The notes beneath the pieces are model-generated. The model saw only the letters and a list, made by a program, of their open reading frames with translations, did not search any database and was not told the origin of the DNA. Made by a program: the position numbers and the translations under genes. A DNA stretch of 64,000 bases, taken from contig JACPCR010000062.1 in NCBI GenBank assembly GCA_016179685.1, positions 159,719 to 223,718 of the forward strand. Direction: 5' to 3'. Shown here piece by piece: positions 53,252-62,016 of the stretch (the stretch's first letter is position 1; every line of letters starts with the position of its first letter). This stretch comes from Planctomycetota bacterium (GTDB taxonomy: Bacteria > Planctomycetota > PUPC01 > JACPCR01).

Positions 53252-53255
53252 GTCG

Positions 53256-54047
53256 TTAACGTTTCCTGCGGTCCACGGAGGATCGTCGTTGCGCCCCGTC
53301 CACGGGGATGAGGGCGCCGTTGACCCAGCTTGCTCTCGGGGAACTGATGAACACGACGACGTCGGCTACTTCCTCGGGCTCACCCAATCGCCCTGCGGGG
53401 AGGTCACGGGTTTCGAATTCACTGAAGACTTCAGCATGGGCCTGGCGGAAGCGATCCCAGGCGCCACCGGGCCAGAGGATCGAGCCGGGGCACACGGTAT
53501 TGATGCGCACGCGCTCGGCGGCGAGGTCGATAGCCAGCTCCCCGGCAAGCTGAATCTCTGCGGCCTTGGCGGTGCCGTACTGCGGGTATCCACCGGGCAT
53601 CCAGCCGGAGATGGAGGAGATGATGACGACCGAGCCGCCGCCGCGCTGCTGGAAATGGGGGATGGCAAGGCGAGTGGTGCGAACGGCGTGGAGAACGTTC
53701 ATCTCGTAAGTTCTGAGCCAGTCCTCGTCCGTGGTCTCGGCGAAGGGCTTGTTCGAGCCGACCGCGCCGCCGACGTTGTTGACGAGGATATCGAGTCCAC
53801 CGAGGTGATCGGCGGCCCCATCAATGAACGCCTTGGCCTTGTCCGGGTCGATGATGTCGCCCTCGTAGGGGAAGGTCATCACACCGAGCCGGGCCACCTC
53901 TGCTGCGGCCCGGTCAAGGTCATCCTTGTTTCGCGCGCAGAAGGCGACACTGGCGCCCTCTTCGGCAAAACGCTGCACGATGCGACGGCCAATACCTCGG
54001 CTGCCACCGGTCACCGCAACCGCCTTGCCTCTGAGCATGAGGTCCAT
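53256..54047 (-). CDS. Short-chain dehydrogenase/reductase
   Basis: A 263-aa classical SDR. Cofactor motif TGGSRGIG (14-21), NNVGG, catalytic serine in IISSISGW and YGTAK (about 157-161) are complete. It likely oxidises or reduces a ketone or alcohol with NAD(P)H. The sirtuin follows after four bases and a small gene precedes by 33 bp on the same strand. Substrate unknown. Confidence 0.9.
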   Translation of the reverse strand: MDLMLRGKAVAVTGGSRGIGRRIVQRFAEEGASVAFCARNKDDLDRAAAEVARLGVMTFPYEGDIIDPDKAKAFIDGAADHLGGLDILVNNVGGAVGSNKPFAETTDEDWLRTYEMNVLHAVRTTRLAIPHFQQRGGGSVVIISSISGWMPGGYPQYGTAKAAEIQLAGELAIDLAAERVRINTVCPGSILWPGGAWDRFRQAHAEVFSEFETRDLPAGRLGEPEEVADVVVFISSPRASWVNGALIPVDGAQRRSSVDRRKR

Positions 54048-54080
54048 CGTTTCATACTCCCTCGGGATGCCCCATCCAGG

Positions 54081-54269
54081 TCAATCGGATTTCTTCCTCG
54101 CGCGGTTCTCTTGGACCTCTTTCCAGTATTTCTTGAAATCGTTGATCTGGTATGAAATGAAGCAGAAGGAATGATGCAGCACGACCCACTCTTCATCCTC
54201 CGGATCCGCTTCCAGGTCTTTCCGCATCTGGTTCAGTTTGGAGAGGAATTGTTCGACGCTTTCGATCAT
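54081..54269 (-). CDS. Small uncharacterised protein, 62 aa
   Basis: MIESVEQFLSKLNQMRKDLE then an acidic helix, EEWVVLHHSFCFISYQINDF and a basic end. It is helical, without a signal, with GGAG nine bases upstream. It opens the operon with SDR and sirtuin. No family is recognised, but the codon pattern and ribosome site support it as a gene. Confidence 0.55.
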   Translation of the reverse strand: MIESVEQFLSKLNQMRKDLEADPEDEEWVVLHHSFCFISYQINDFKKYWKEVQENRARKKSD

Positions 54270-54304
54270 GGAAAGGCTCCGGGAAAACAATAGCAGATTC
54301 CAAT

Positions 54305-54358
54305 ACCTCGTAGACGGGTTTGGAAGTGCGGGTGCATTTCCGAACCCGTCTACGAGGT
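54305..54358. promoter_or_regulatory. Long hairpin with AAGTGCGGGTGCA loop in a divergent gap
   Basis: ACCTCGTAGACGGGTT (54305-54320) pairs with the right arm (54343-54358), and GGAA/TTCC extends the stem around GTGCGGGTGCAT. It lies between the starts of the small gene (minus) and the glycosyltransferase gene (plus), 5' of both, so it is not a stop-codon hairpin. It shares the core AAGTGCGGGTGC with 14623-14634 and the reverse core at 19224-19235. Confidence 0.55.
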
Positions 54359-54411
54359 TGTTTCGCAACGGTGAACCAAGGTAAGATTCCCGCCAAGGAA
54401 TTTCAAGCTCC

Positions 54412-56121
54412 ATGAAACCTCCGGTTGGGTTGCCGATTCTGGTCTGCGTCCTCGGTAGCGGGCTCGGGCTCACCAGCCTGTGGAACGAAGGTCCCACACT
54501 GGACGAGCCGGTCTACCTGATGGCCGGAACGGGCTACCTCCGGTCCGGCCGTTTCGACTTGAATCCCGAGCACCCTCCTCTCTGGAAGGAACTGGCCGCC
54601 GCCCCCCTACTGTTCATGGGCACGGGGAACGGACCTCTCGATCCCTGGCATCCCGGAAACGCCTGGGAGGCCGAATCGATATTTCGCTGCGCTCGTTTTG
54701 CTCTTTTTCTCCTCCTCTTTCCCGTAACAGGATGGCTGGTCTATACCTGGTCCCGGGAGCTCTGGGGGCAGTGGGGAGGCATTTTTTCCCTTGTCCTCTA
54801 CGCCTTTTGCCCGAACCTGCTCGCCCACTGCCGCCTGGTGACTCCTGATTTTCCCGCTACGGCTTCCTTTCTCGCCGTTTGCTATGCGTTCTGGCGGTAT
54901 TGCACACGGCCTTCCCTCGGGAGGTTCGCCTGCTGCGCCCTCGTGCTGGGACTTGCCCTTGCCTGCCGTTTCACGGTTCTTCTCCTCGTACCCTCGATGG
55001 TCCTCATCCTGCTGATTCAAGCTCATAGGAACGCGCCCTGCCCTGCCCTGCAGCCAGGGAAACCGTTCCGAGGCATTCCCTCGGCCGGGCGCGTCTTCGC
55101 CATTCCCGCGCTTCTCCTCATGGCCAGTGTGCCCATTCTCGCTCTGCCCTACGGCCTGACCGGGTTTTCACACTACTTCACGGGCCTCAGCCGTTTCATG
55201 GCACATGCAGGGGCCAGCGGCCACGACGGCTTTCTGTTCGGCAGGTATTCGCGGGAAGGATGGTGGTATTACTATCCGGTGGCGCTCGCGTTGAAGACTC
55301 CCCTCCCCATCCTGATATCGCTGCTTCTTTGCGCCGTATCCAGAGGCTGGTCGGGGGCACGGCCGGATGGCGCAGAGGCATTCCTTTGGATGCCTGTCGC
55401 CGTCTTGTTGCTCGCCGCCTCTGTGAACAAGGTCAGCATCGGGGTCAGACTCGTCCTTCCCATCCTACCCCTGGTCTATGTCGGACTCGGCCGCTTGGTC
55501 ACCTTACCCTGCTGGAAGCAGCCCCTATCGAAGGCCGCAGCCGCATGCCTGGGTGTCTGGTATATCACGGTGTCCTGGTCAATTCACCCGAATTATCTCG
55601 GCTACTTCAATGAACTGGTCGGCCGTGAGAAGGGCTATCACTATCTCAGCGACTCGAACGTGGATTGGGGACAGGACCTGCCGCGGCTAGCCGCCTACCT
55701 CAGAGAAACTGGCAGGGAGGGCATCCTTCTGGCCTACTTCGGTCTTGCTCCCCCGGACTATTACGGTATCCGGTGGCAATACCTGCCCTCCAATGACCCG
55801 AATAAAGACGGCGCATGGCGCGCTGCTTGGGAGCAGTCTGGATGCTTTCTCCAAGAGGGAGAGCCAAGGCTGCTGGCCATTAGCGTGACCCTGCTCAAGG
55901 GAGTGCCGTTTACGGACCACACAGTTTATTCATGGCTCGAAGCACGTTTGCCCGCGGCGCGGATTGGGTCGTCGATATTCGTTTACGATATCACGGGCGA
56001 CGCAGACGCGGCTGAGCGGCTTCTCAAGATTTACGAGGCATACGGACCCCGCGAATTGGCCGAACGGGAGCGCGCGCTCATCGGTGCAGGTGCGCGGAAT
56101 GATCCGATTCAGCCTGAATGA
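54412..56121 (+). CDS. GT39/ArnT-like membrane glycosyltransferase
   Basis: A 569-aa protein with about ten spans. The catalytic-loop acidic pair is D31-E32 in GPTLDEPVYLMAGTGYL, followed by NPEHPPLWKELAA, typical of PMT/ArnT-type GT-C enzymes. DSNVDWGQDLPRL lies in the C-terminal soluble part. It should transfer a sugar from a polyprenyl-phosphate donor to an exported acceptor. It differs in sequence from the GT39-like gene at 4837 and lacks its soluble insert. The gene end (ATTCAGCCTGAATGA) is repeated imperfectly at about 56176. Confidence 0.82.
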   Translation: MKPPVGLPILVCVLGSGLGLTSLWNEGPTLDEPVYLMAGTGYLRSGRFDLNPEHPPLWKELAAAPLLFMGTGNGPLDPWHPGNAWEAESIFRCARFALFLLLFPVTGWLVYTWSRELWGQWGGIFSLVLYAFCPNLLAHCRLVTPDFPATASFLAVCYAFWRYCTRPSLGRFACCALVLGLALACRFTVLLLVPSMVLILLIQAHRNAPCPALQPGKPFRGIPSAGRVFAIPALLLMASVPILALPYGLTGFSHYFTGLSRFMAHAGASGHDGFLFGRYSREGWWYYYPVALALKTPLPILISLLLCAVSRGWSGARPDGAEAFLWMPVAVLLLAASVNKVSIGVRLVLPILPLVYVGLGRLVTLPCWKQPLSKAAAACLGVWYITVSWSIHPNYLGYFNELVGREKGYHYLSDSNVDWGQDLPRLAAYLRETGREGILLAYFGLAPPDYYGIRWQYLPSNDPNKDGAWRAAWEQSGCFLQEGEPRLLAISVTLLKGVPFTDHTVYSWLEARLPAARIGSSIFVYDITGDADAAERLLKIYEAYGPRELAERERALIGAGARNDPIQPE

Positions 56122-56359
56122 ACGTTGATCGGCGGCCCACCCCGCCTTAGGGCATCGCCGGCGCGCGGAAGAATTCAATTCAGCCGGAATGAACTCCTGT
56201 CCAAGTTTTTTCCAAGGGCTATATGAGCAATCCGTGTACTCTTGCCAGAAAGCATTTCGCAGACTTTTTACCTTGTAGCTCCACACGCATAACCTGCTAT
56301 ATTATAAGTTGTTAAGTTGATAAATTTGTCCGCTATTGGGCAAATTCTCAAAATTCTTG

Positions 56360-56387
56360 TTGCGAAGGAAGCGAGACCTGCTATACT
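56360..56387 (+). promoter_or_regulatory. Promoter of the iron-uptake cluster
   Basis: TTGCGA (56360-56365), 16-bp spacer, TATACT (56382-56387). The start is expected near 56394, directly at the Fur box. Confidence 0.6.
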
Positions 56388-56396
56388 CTTTAACTT

Positions 56397-56417
56397 AATT
56401 GAGAATCATTCTCAATT
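56397..56417. promoter_or_regulatory. Fur-type operator
   Basis: AATTGAGAATCATTCTCAATT is a perfect 10-1-10 palindrome of the Fur-box type (GAGAATCATTCTC core). It overlaps the predicted start, so iron-loaded Fur should block transcription of the porin-FTR1-FetP cluster. Confidence 0.8.
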
Positions 56418-56436
56418 GCTGTCTCAAGGACCAAAA

Positions 56437-56478
56437 AATCGGGCGTCAAAAAACCTGTGAGAAGGTCGACGCCCGATT
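56437..56478 (+). promoter_or_regulatory. Leader hairpin in the 5' untranslated region
   Basis: AATCGGGCGTC (56437-56447) pairs perfectly with GACGCCCGATT (56468-56478); an inner ACCT/AGGT can also pair. It lies about 45 nt into a leader of about 250 nt before the porin start. No U-tract follows. Confidence 0.5.
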
Positions 56479-56641
56479 AACCCAGTCCCAGGCAGACGTG
56501 CTTGTAACCCGTCCCCTTGGGCCCAGTTTATTTCGAGATTCTAAGGGATGTGCAGCAGCCTGTCAAGCCGCGTGGGTACCTGGCCTGCCAGGCTATCATT
56601 GGGATGCCCTCCCCGGACTCTCGAAAGAAGGAGAGATGCAC

Positions 56642-58036
56642 ATGTTGGTAGATTTATCTCGCTGGCTCGTATCTTTTGCCGCATCCGGACTCCTGCTCTT
56701 TCCGGCGTCGGCGTGGTCGGAAGACTCGGTAAACCAGACTGTATTGAAGCGAATTGAGGAACTGGACCAGGAAGTGAAGGCTCTGCGCAGGAAGCTGGAT
56801 GAGCAGCAGAAGACGATTGAGGAGCAGCAGCGGCAGCTTGAATCGGTCGGAATCATACAGCCCAAGCCGAGCTTTCCACAGCCTGGACGGCCGGGCGAGC
56901 AGGAGTTGTTGGAGAAGTCACCCAGGCTGGGAGGAATCTACTCTAAGCCGTTCCTTCTGCAAGCGGGGCGCAAAGTTTTCGTGGGCGGTTATGCCGACCT
57001 CGAGTTCTTCAACCGATCGGGGCAGGACTCATTCTTCGACCAGCATCGGCTCATTCCATTCATTTACGGAGATATCACGGAGAATCTGAAGTTTGCCACA
57101 GAGATCGAGTTCGAGCACGCGGGCACGGACAGCAACCAGGGTGACGGCGAGATCAAGGTGGAGTTCGCACACCTGGATTATCTTTTGACGGACTGGATCA
57201 ATTTTCGGGCGGGCATTCTTCTGACCCCTTTAGGCAAGTTCAACCTGGTGCATGATTCACCGCTGAACGATCTGACGGACCGGCCGCTAGTGGATCAATT
57301 CATCTTTCCGACGACTTTGAGCGAGGCCGGCCTGGGTTTTCACGGCGAGGCCTATCCGACGGAGAATTCCAAGCTGAACTACGAGATATACGTCGTCAAT
57401 GGGTTCGACGCGAACGACAGTCGGGACCCGGACAAGGTGAACAATGCGTTCGACACGAAGAAGGGCATTCGGAACGCCCGCGGGAGCGAGAAATCGGACA
57501 ACAACAACAACAAGGCTGTAGCGGGCCGTGTGGCCTTCAGTCCGCTGCTGGGTGCGGAGCTGGGCGGCTCCTTTCATGTGGGGACGTGGGACGATCAGAG
57601 TGATGAGTGGCTTAGCGTGTACGGGCTCGACGCCATGTTTCAGAAGGGGCCCTTCGAGCTGCTGGGCGAGGTCGGCCGCGCCGACATCGAGTTGCCGGCC
57701 AACATCGAGACGTTCAACCGCACGGCTGCGGCGGACGACGTGATTCCGGACGATCTCTTCGGGTACTACGTTCAATTCAACTATCATTTCATGTTCGAAG
57801 CTCTCCAGGCTTGGTCAGGCAGGATTTTCCGGGAAGAATCGACCTTCACCCTGGTGTTCCGGTGGGACGATGTGGACCTGGACGGGCCGAAAGGGAAGCG
57901 TGACCGTCTGACTCTGGGACTGAATTTCCGGCCGGTGGAAGGCACGGTTTTCAAGCTCGACTATCAGGTCAACGACGGGGATCGGGCCTCTGACGAGGCC
58001 GATGCATTCATTTTCTCCGTTGCCACCTACTTCTAA
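56642..58036 (+). CDS. OprP/OprO-like outer-membrane porin with N-terminal coiled coil
   Basis: A 464-aa beta-barrel. After a signal peptide (about 1-27, ending PASAWS) comes a coiled coil (VLKRIEELDQEVKALRRKLD, EQQKTIEEQQRQLE; about 30-68), then alternating strands typical of porins (FVGGYADLEFFNR, NLKFATEIEFEHAG, INFRAGILLTPLGKFNLVHD) and a terminal phenylalanine (FSVATYF). It starts at the second ATG, 56642, 8 bases after AAGGAG. Fur-box control and the following iron genes suggest passage of iron or an iron chelate; by sequence alone a phosphate/anion porin is equally possible. Confidence 0.82.
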   Translation: MLVDLSRWLVSFAASGLLLFPASAWSEDSVNQTVLKRIEELDQEVKALRRKLDEQQKTIEEQQRQLESVGIIQPKPSFPQPGRPGEQELLEKSPRLGGIYSKPFLLQAGRKVFVGGYADLEFFNRSGQDSFFDQHRLIPFIYGDITENLKFATEIEFEHAGTDSNQGDGEIKVEFAHLDYLLTDWINFRAGILLTPLGKFNLVHDSPLNDLTDRPLVDQFIFPTTLSEAGLGFHGEAYPTENSKLNYEIYVVNGFDANDSRDPDKVNNAFDTKKGIRNARGSEKSDNNNNKAVAGRVAFSPLLGAELGGSFHVGTWDDQSDEWLSVYGLDAMFQKGPFELLGEVGRADIELPANIETFNRTAAADDVIPDDLFGYYVQFNYHFMFEALQAWSGRIFREESTFTLVFRWDDVDLDGPKGKRDRLTLGLNFRPVEGTVFKLDYQVNDGDRASDEADAFIFSVATYF

Positions 58037-58065
58037 ATGAACGCGCAGGATTTCACTTTAGAAGT
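58029..58065 (+). terminator. Hairpin containing the porin stop codon
   Basis: ACTTCTAAA (58029-58037) pairs perfectly with TTTAGAAGT (58057-58065). The stop TAA is 58034-58036. No U-tract follows; the FTR1 gene starts 117 bp later, so it may reduce rather than end transcription into it. Confidence 0.6.
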
Positions 58066-58152
58066 GCCTCTCCACCCGCCCCACCCCCCTTCTCACCGAA
58101 TGGGGAGGGGGGTGCGGGAGGGTGTCATCCTCATGAAAGGGTTTACCGTAAA

Positions 58153-60414
58153 ATGAACAGGAATGATGGCCGGCCCCATTGGCCTACCCGTCTCGGGCTC
58201 GCCGTCCTTTTGGGCCTGGGCCAGGGGGCAGTAGCGGACTCGCTAGTCGGCGAGATTCGCAGCGCGGACGGCAGTCCGCTTTCGGGTGCCGTCGTTTTCA
58301 TCGAAGCGGCCGAGAGAGGCCCTGCCCGGCCGCCGGAGCATTCTCCAGTCATCACGCAGAGGAATCGCACCTTCTTGCCCCGAGTGCTGCCGGTTCTATC
58401 TGGCACGACGGTCGAGTTCCTGAATGAGGACCCCGAGTTGCACACTGTTCATGCCTGTTGCAGCCCCGAAAATTTCAATTTCAGCTTTCCCAAGGATGGC
58501 ATGTCGCGCCGCCATATGTTCGATCGGCCCGGGATCGTCACGCTGCTCTGCGACATCCACCACGACATGCGGGCCTTCGTCGTAGTCCTTTCCAACCCTT
58601 ACTTCGCTCTCACGGACGAGAATGGCCGGTATCGGCTATCCCCTATGCCCGTCGGCGAGCATCTGCTGCGGGTCTGGCACGAGAGCCACGTCACCGCCTC
58701 GTGCAGCGTGGTCGCCGGCGAGGATTCCGTCGTCAACCTGGTGCTCACGCCGCTTTCCATGCGAAGGGAGTCGAGCGGGGACCTCACTCGAGGTGCGGAT
58801 TCGGGCTTGCGGAAGGAGGCATGGGACTGGGAGAAGGTGGTACGGGAGATCGGGGCCACGCTGGACGAGAGCGTTGCGGAAGCCACGGCTGGCCGGGCCG
58901 AACGGGCGTGCAAGCTGGCCTCTGACGCCTACTTTGCCTACTTCGAGGGGCACGGGATGGAGACGGCGATCCGTCAAAACATTTCCGCCCGCCGAGTTTT
59001 CGAGTTGGAGGAGATGTTTGGAGAAATCCGGAGGAAGGCGGCGAGTGGGGCGCTCGGGCAGGCGCCGGCGGCCCGCCTCGGGGCTCTCGAGGCTGAACTG
59101 ATGGGAGAGCTTCGGAGCGATGCTCGGGAACTCGTCGCCTTGGGCGTCGTGGACGAGGCATGGGACGCGGCCGAGGACTCCCCGGCCGCGGCGAGACCGG
59201 AACGGGCGAAGCCGGAGCCTGCCCCGATGGTTGCCCGGGCAGGGACTGACCCAGCGGTCGGTTCGACAGGAGTTTCAACCGTGGCGGTCGATGAGGCGCT
59301 ACTTGCCGAGGTCATTTCCGGCATTGAGAAGCATCTTGCCGAGGCGCGGACCGAGGCGGCCCGGGGCCGGACCGAGGCGGCCGAGGGCAAGGTCTCCGAC
59401 GCGTACTTCGGCCAGTTTCACCGGGTGGAATCCGCGCTCGCGGCCCAGTGGCCTGGCCGGACCGCCCGGCTCGAAGGCTCGTTTGCCGAGATGCGGGGCC
59501 TCGTGCAGGCGGGCGCGCCCGACACGGAGCTGGTTCGGCTCTCCAGCGCCATGGTGCGAGACCTCCGCGAGCTTCGGGAACTCACGGGCCGAGCATCTGG
59601 CAGGCCATGGGTGCTTTTCCTTTCGTCCTTCCTCATCATCTTCCGTGAGGGCTTCGAAGCGATTCTCGTGTTCGTCGCCCTGGTGACCTATCTCGCCCGA
59701 GTCGGAGGCGACACAGCCGCCGCCCGGCCCGTCTACTTCGGGGGTGCGGCGGCCTTGGTCGCCAGCATCGCCACCGCTTTTCTTCTTTCGTTCGCCCTGC
59801 AGAACGCCGGTACGGCGCAAGAGACGCTGGAAGGCTTCACCCTTCTGCTCGCCTCCGCGGTGCTGTTCGCCGTCAGCGGCTGGTTCATCGGAAAGGCGCA
59901 GGCTGGCCGATGGCATCGGTACATCCGTGAAAAGGTCGACCGGTCGTTGAACCGCGGTAGCGTTGCGGCCCTCGGCATCGCCGCCTTCCTGGCCGTCTAC
60001 CGCGAAGGGGCGGAGACCGTGCTTTTCTATCAGGCGCTTTATGCGCGTGCAGGCCAGAGTCGAGCGATGTTCTGGGCCGGATTCACCGCCGGCGCCTGCG
60101 CCCTGACCCTCGTTTATGTGGGATTCCGCAAGGCGATCCGCCGGTTGCCCCTTGGCGTCTTCTTCGCCGTCAGCAGCGCCGTGCTTTTCGCCCTCGCCGT
60201 CGTCTTTGCCGGACAGGGCGTCTCGGAACTTCAGTCCGTCGGGTTCGTCTCTATTACCCCTCTGCGGTTTCTTCCCAACATTTCGGTCCTGGGGCTGCGC
60301 CCGACCCTGGAGACTTTTGTCGCCCAGAGTTTACTCCTCGGCGTCATGGTGGTGATGGCGTTGTTCCTGCTTCGAAGGCGGCCCTGCAGCGCCACCACCC
60401 TACTCGATCAATAA
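58153..60414 (+). CDS. Cupredoxin-FTR1 fusion, high-affinity iron permease
   Basis: A 753-aa protein. After a signal (about 1-29), residues 30-150 are a cupredoxin-like domain with possible copper ligands H97/H100, C133, H136/H137 and M139 (HTVHACC...LLCDIHHDM). A carboxypeptidase-regulatory-like strand (150-210) and helical EfeO-like or coiled segments follow, then the FTR1 permease (about 490-745) with two iron motifs REGFE and REGAE in transmembrane helices. FTR1 couples ferrous oxidation to import; here the oxidase-like domain is fused in the same chain. It lies in the Fur-controlled cluster, upstream of fetP. Confidence 0.9.
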   Translation: MNRNDGRPHWPTRLGLAVLLGLGQGAVADSLVGEIRSADGSPLSGAVVFIEAAERGPARPPEHSPVITQRNRTFLPRVLPVLSGTTVEFLNEDPELHTVHACCSPENFNFSFPKDGMSRRHMFDRPGIVTLLCDIHHDMRAFVVVLSNPYFALTDENGRYRLSPMPVGEHLLRVWHESHVTASCSVVAGEDSVVNLVLTPLSMRRESSGDLTRGADSGLRKEAWDWEKVVREIGATLDESVAEATAGRAERACKLASDAYFAYFEGHGMETAIRQNISARRVFELEEMFGEIRRKAASGALGQAPAARLGALEAELMGELRSDARELVALGVVDEAWDAAEDSPAAARPERAKPEPAPMVARAGTDPAVGSTGVSTVAVDEALLAEVISGIEKHLAEARTEAARGRTEAAEGKVSDAYFGQFHRVESALAAQWPGRTARLEGSFAEMRGLVQAGAPDTELVRLSSAMVRDLRELRELTGRASGRPWVLFLSSFLIIFREGFEAILVFVALVTYLARVGGDTAAARPVYFGGAAALVASIATAFLLSFALQNAGTAQETLEGFTLLLASAVLFAVSGWFIGKAQAGRWHRYIREKVDRSLNRGSVAALGIAAFLAVYREGAETVLFYQALYARAGQSRAMFWAGFTAGACALTLVYVGFRKAIRRLPLGVFFAVSSAVLFALAVVFAGQGVSELQSVGFVSITPLRFLPNISVLGLRPTLETFVAQSLLLGVMVVMALFLLRRRPCSATTLLDQ

Positions 60415-60456
60415 CTCTAATCATTTGCTTCATGATTGAAACTCAGACACTGCAAC

Positions 60457-60981
60457 ATGCGTATTTTAAAGTACTTCCGATTCAGTGGACTTCTGGCTAG
60501 CTCCTTCTTCGTCTGGGCCGAAGCGCCTTTCAGGGAGTTTCCGATTGGCGAGCCGGTCACCCAGCATGCGATGAAGATCGCCGCTGTCTGGCTTCCGCCG
60601 ATTCAGATGGAGGGGATGGCCGAGGCGCTGGACCAGGACATCGTCCACCTCGAGTGCGACATCCATGCGGTCCGTGGAAACAAGAACGGCTTCGGGGTCG
60701 GGGAATGGATTCCCTATCTGACGGTCAAGTATCGGCTTGAACACGGTCCTTCAGGCAAGAAAATTGAAGGCACAATGATGCCGATGGTCGCCAAGGACGG
60801 CCCACATTACGGCGCGACCGTGAAGCTTGCCTCTCGCGGTGAATACACGTTGAGCTACGAGATCCGTCCCCCCACGGAGAACGGCTTGGGACGTCACAGC
60901 GATCCCGTTACGGGCGTCGAGCCCTTCTGGAAACCCTTCACGGTCCAGTTTGCGTTCGACTACCAAGGCGTTCCCCCATAG
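60457..60981 (+). CDS. fetP: FetP/P19/Tp34-family periplasmic iron-binding protein
   Basis: A 174-aa exported protein (signal about 1-22). DIVHLECDIHAVRGNKNGFG, GEWIPYLTVKY, MMPMVAKDGPHYG and RHSDPVTGVEPFW contain the conserved acidic, methionine and histidine residues that bind copper/iron in P19. It delivers iron to FTR1-type permeases. ATG 60457 is used because it gives a clean signal peptide (MRILKYFRFSGLLASSFFVW). It lies 43 bp after the FTR1 fusion. Confidence 0.93.
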   Translation: MRILKYFRFSGLLASSFFVWAEAPFREFPIGEPVTQHAMKIAAVWLPPIQMEGMAEALDQDIVHLECDIHAVRGNKNGFGVGEWIPYLTVKYRLEHGPSGKKIEGTMMPMVAKDGPHYGATVKLASRGEYTLSYEIRPPTENGLGRHSDPVTGVEPFWKPFTVQFAFDYQGVPP

Positions 60982-61073
60982 TGCTGTCTCGGTTGGCAGC
61001 CGTTGCCATTGGCTGATCTAGGGTAGGACATCGCCGGGCCGCGATGCGTCTTATATGCATAAAAAGGCAGGCA

Positions 61074-61871
61074 ATGAATTCTCAATCAGATTTTGCGAAA
61101 AAATTCCTGGAACTTGTAGAGACAATGGCCCGGCTGCGTTCACCGGCGGGATGCCCATGGGATCGGCAGCAGACTCATGAGAGTCTGAAGCGCTACCTTC
61201 TAGAAGAGACTTATGAACTACTCGAGGCCATTGACGAGGGCGAGCCAGGAGCGATCTGTGACGAGTTAGGCGATGTTTTTCTCCAGCTTGTATTTCATGC
61301 GCAGATTGCGAGCGAGGGTGGGCAATTCGACGTGGGTGACTCACTCGGACGCATCTGCAAGAAGTTGCGACACCGACATCCCCACGTCTTCGGCGAAGAG
61401 AAGGCGGAGACTCCTGATGACGTAACGGTAATCTGGCAGCGGCAGAAAGCAAAGGAGGGCAGGACAAGCGAGGACACGTCCGCTCTGGCCAATGTTCCCA
61501 AATCCATGCCCGCGCTTGCACGCGCCCAGGAGCTTCAAAGAAAGGCTGGAAAGGTAGGATTCGACTGGCCCGGGATCTTCGGCGTCCTTGACAAACTCCA
61601 AGAAGAAACTCTGGAACTGAAAAAGGCCATCACCGAGGAATCGAGTCGACAAAGGGCCGAGGAACTGGGCGATATCCTGTTCACCGTGGTCAACCTTTGT
61701 CGTTTCTTGTCCGTGGAAGCTGAGGAGGCGGCGCATTCCTCTTGCAGAAAATTTGAGAAACGTTTCAGAGAAGTCGAGCGACTTGCAGCGACCCAGGGCA
61801 GGCGACTTGAAGATATGAGTCTAAAGGAACTTGACGTGCTTTGGGAACAGTCAAAAAATAAGTATAAATGA
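61074..61871 (+). CDS. mazG: Nucleoside triphosphate pyrophosphohydrolase
   Basis: A 265-aa MazG protein with two alpha-helical NTPase domains, each with the Ex2E...Ex2D magnesium motif (LEETYELLEAIDE with DELGDVFLQ; EETLELKKAI with EELGDILF). SPAGCPWDRQQTHESLKRYL is the signature opening. It removes pyrophosphate from non-canonical dNTPs and lowers stress-related nucleotides. Start at ATG 61074. It is on the same strand as the iron cluster, 90 bp downstream, probably independent. Confidence 0.95.
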   Translation: MNSQSDFAKKFLELVETMARLRSPAGCPWDRQQTHESLKRYLLEETYELLEAIDEGEPGAICDELGDVFLQLVFHAQIASEGGQFDVGDSLGRICKKLRHRHPHVFGEEKAETPDDVTVIWQRQKAKEGRTSEDTSALANVPKSMPALARAQELQRKAGKVGFDWPGIFGVLDKLQEETLELKKAITEESSRQRAEELGDILFTVVNLCRFLSVEAEEAAHSSCRKFEKRFREVERLAATQGRRLEDMSLKELDVLWEQSKNKYK

Positions 61872-62016
61872 ATAAAAAGATGTAATTGATTAATATTATG
61901 AAACAGAATGATATAGTTAAGCCATTGTTTTAAAACCTGATATATCCACTTAACCCGGCCTGCTGCGCCCTGGACTGCTCATAACTCTATGAAGGAGTCA
62001 AACCGTCGAAAACCCA
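61872..62016. other. Short AT-rich intergenic stretch
   Basis: No gene or repeat of note. It is noticeably AT-rich after the mazG stop and leads to the promoter at 62017. Confidence 0.5.

Larger units (their letters stand above)
56122..56641. other. Regulatory gap before the porin gene
   Basis: About 520 bp without a supported gene. It holds the promoter, Fur box and structured leader annotated separately (56360-56478), plus an AGCCTG/CAGGCT stem at about 56557-56593. Confidence 0.5.

Noticed and set aside
52304..53311. 335-codon plus-strand frame opposite the sirtuin
   Set aside because: Shadow; sirtuin NAD and zinc motifs lie on the minus strand. The same applies to 53142-54155 opposite the SDR.
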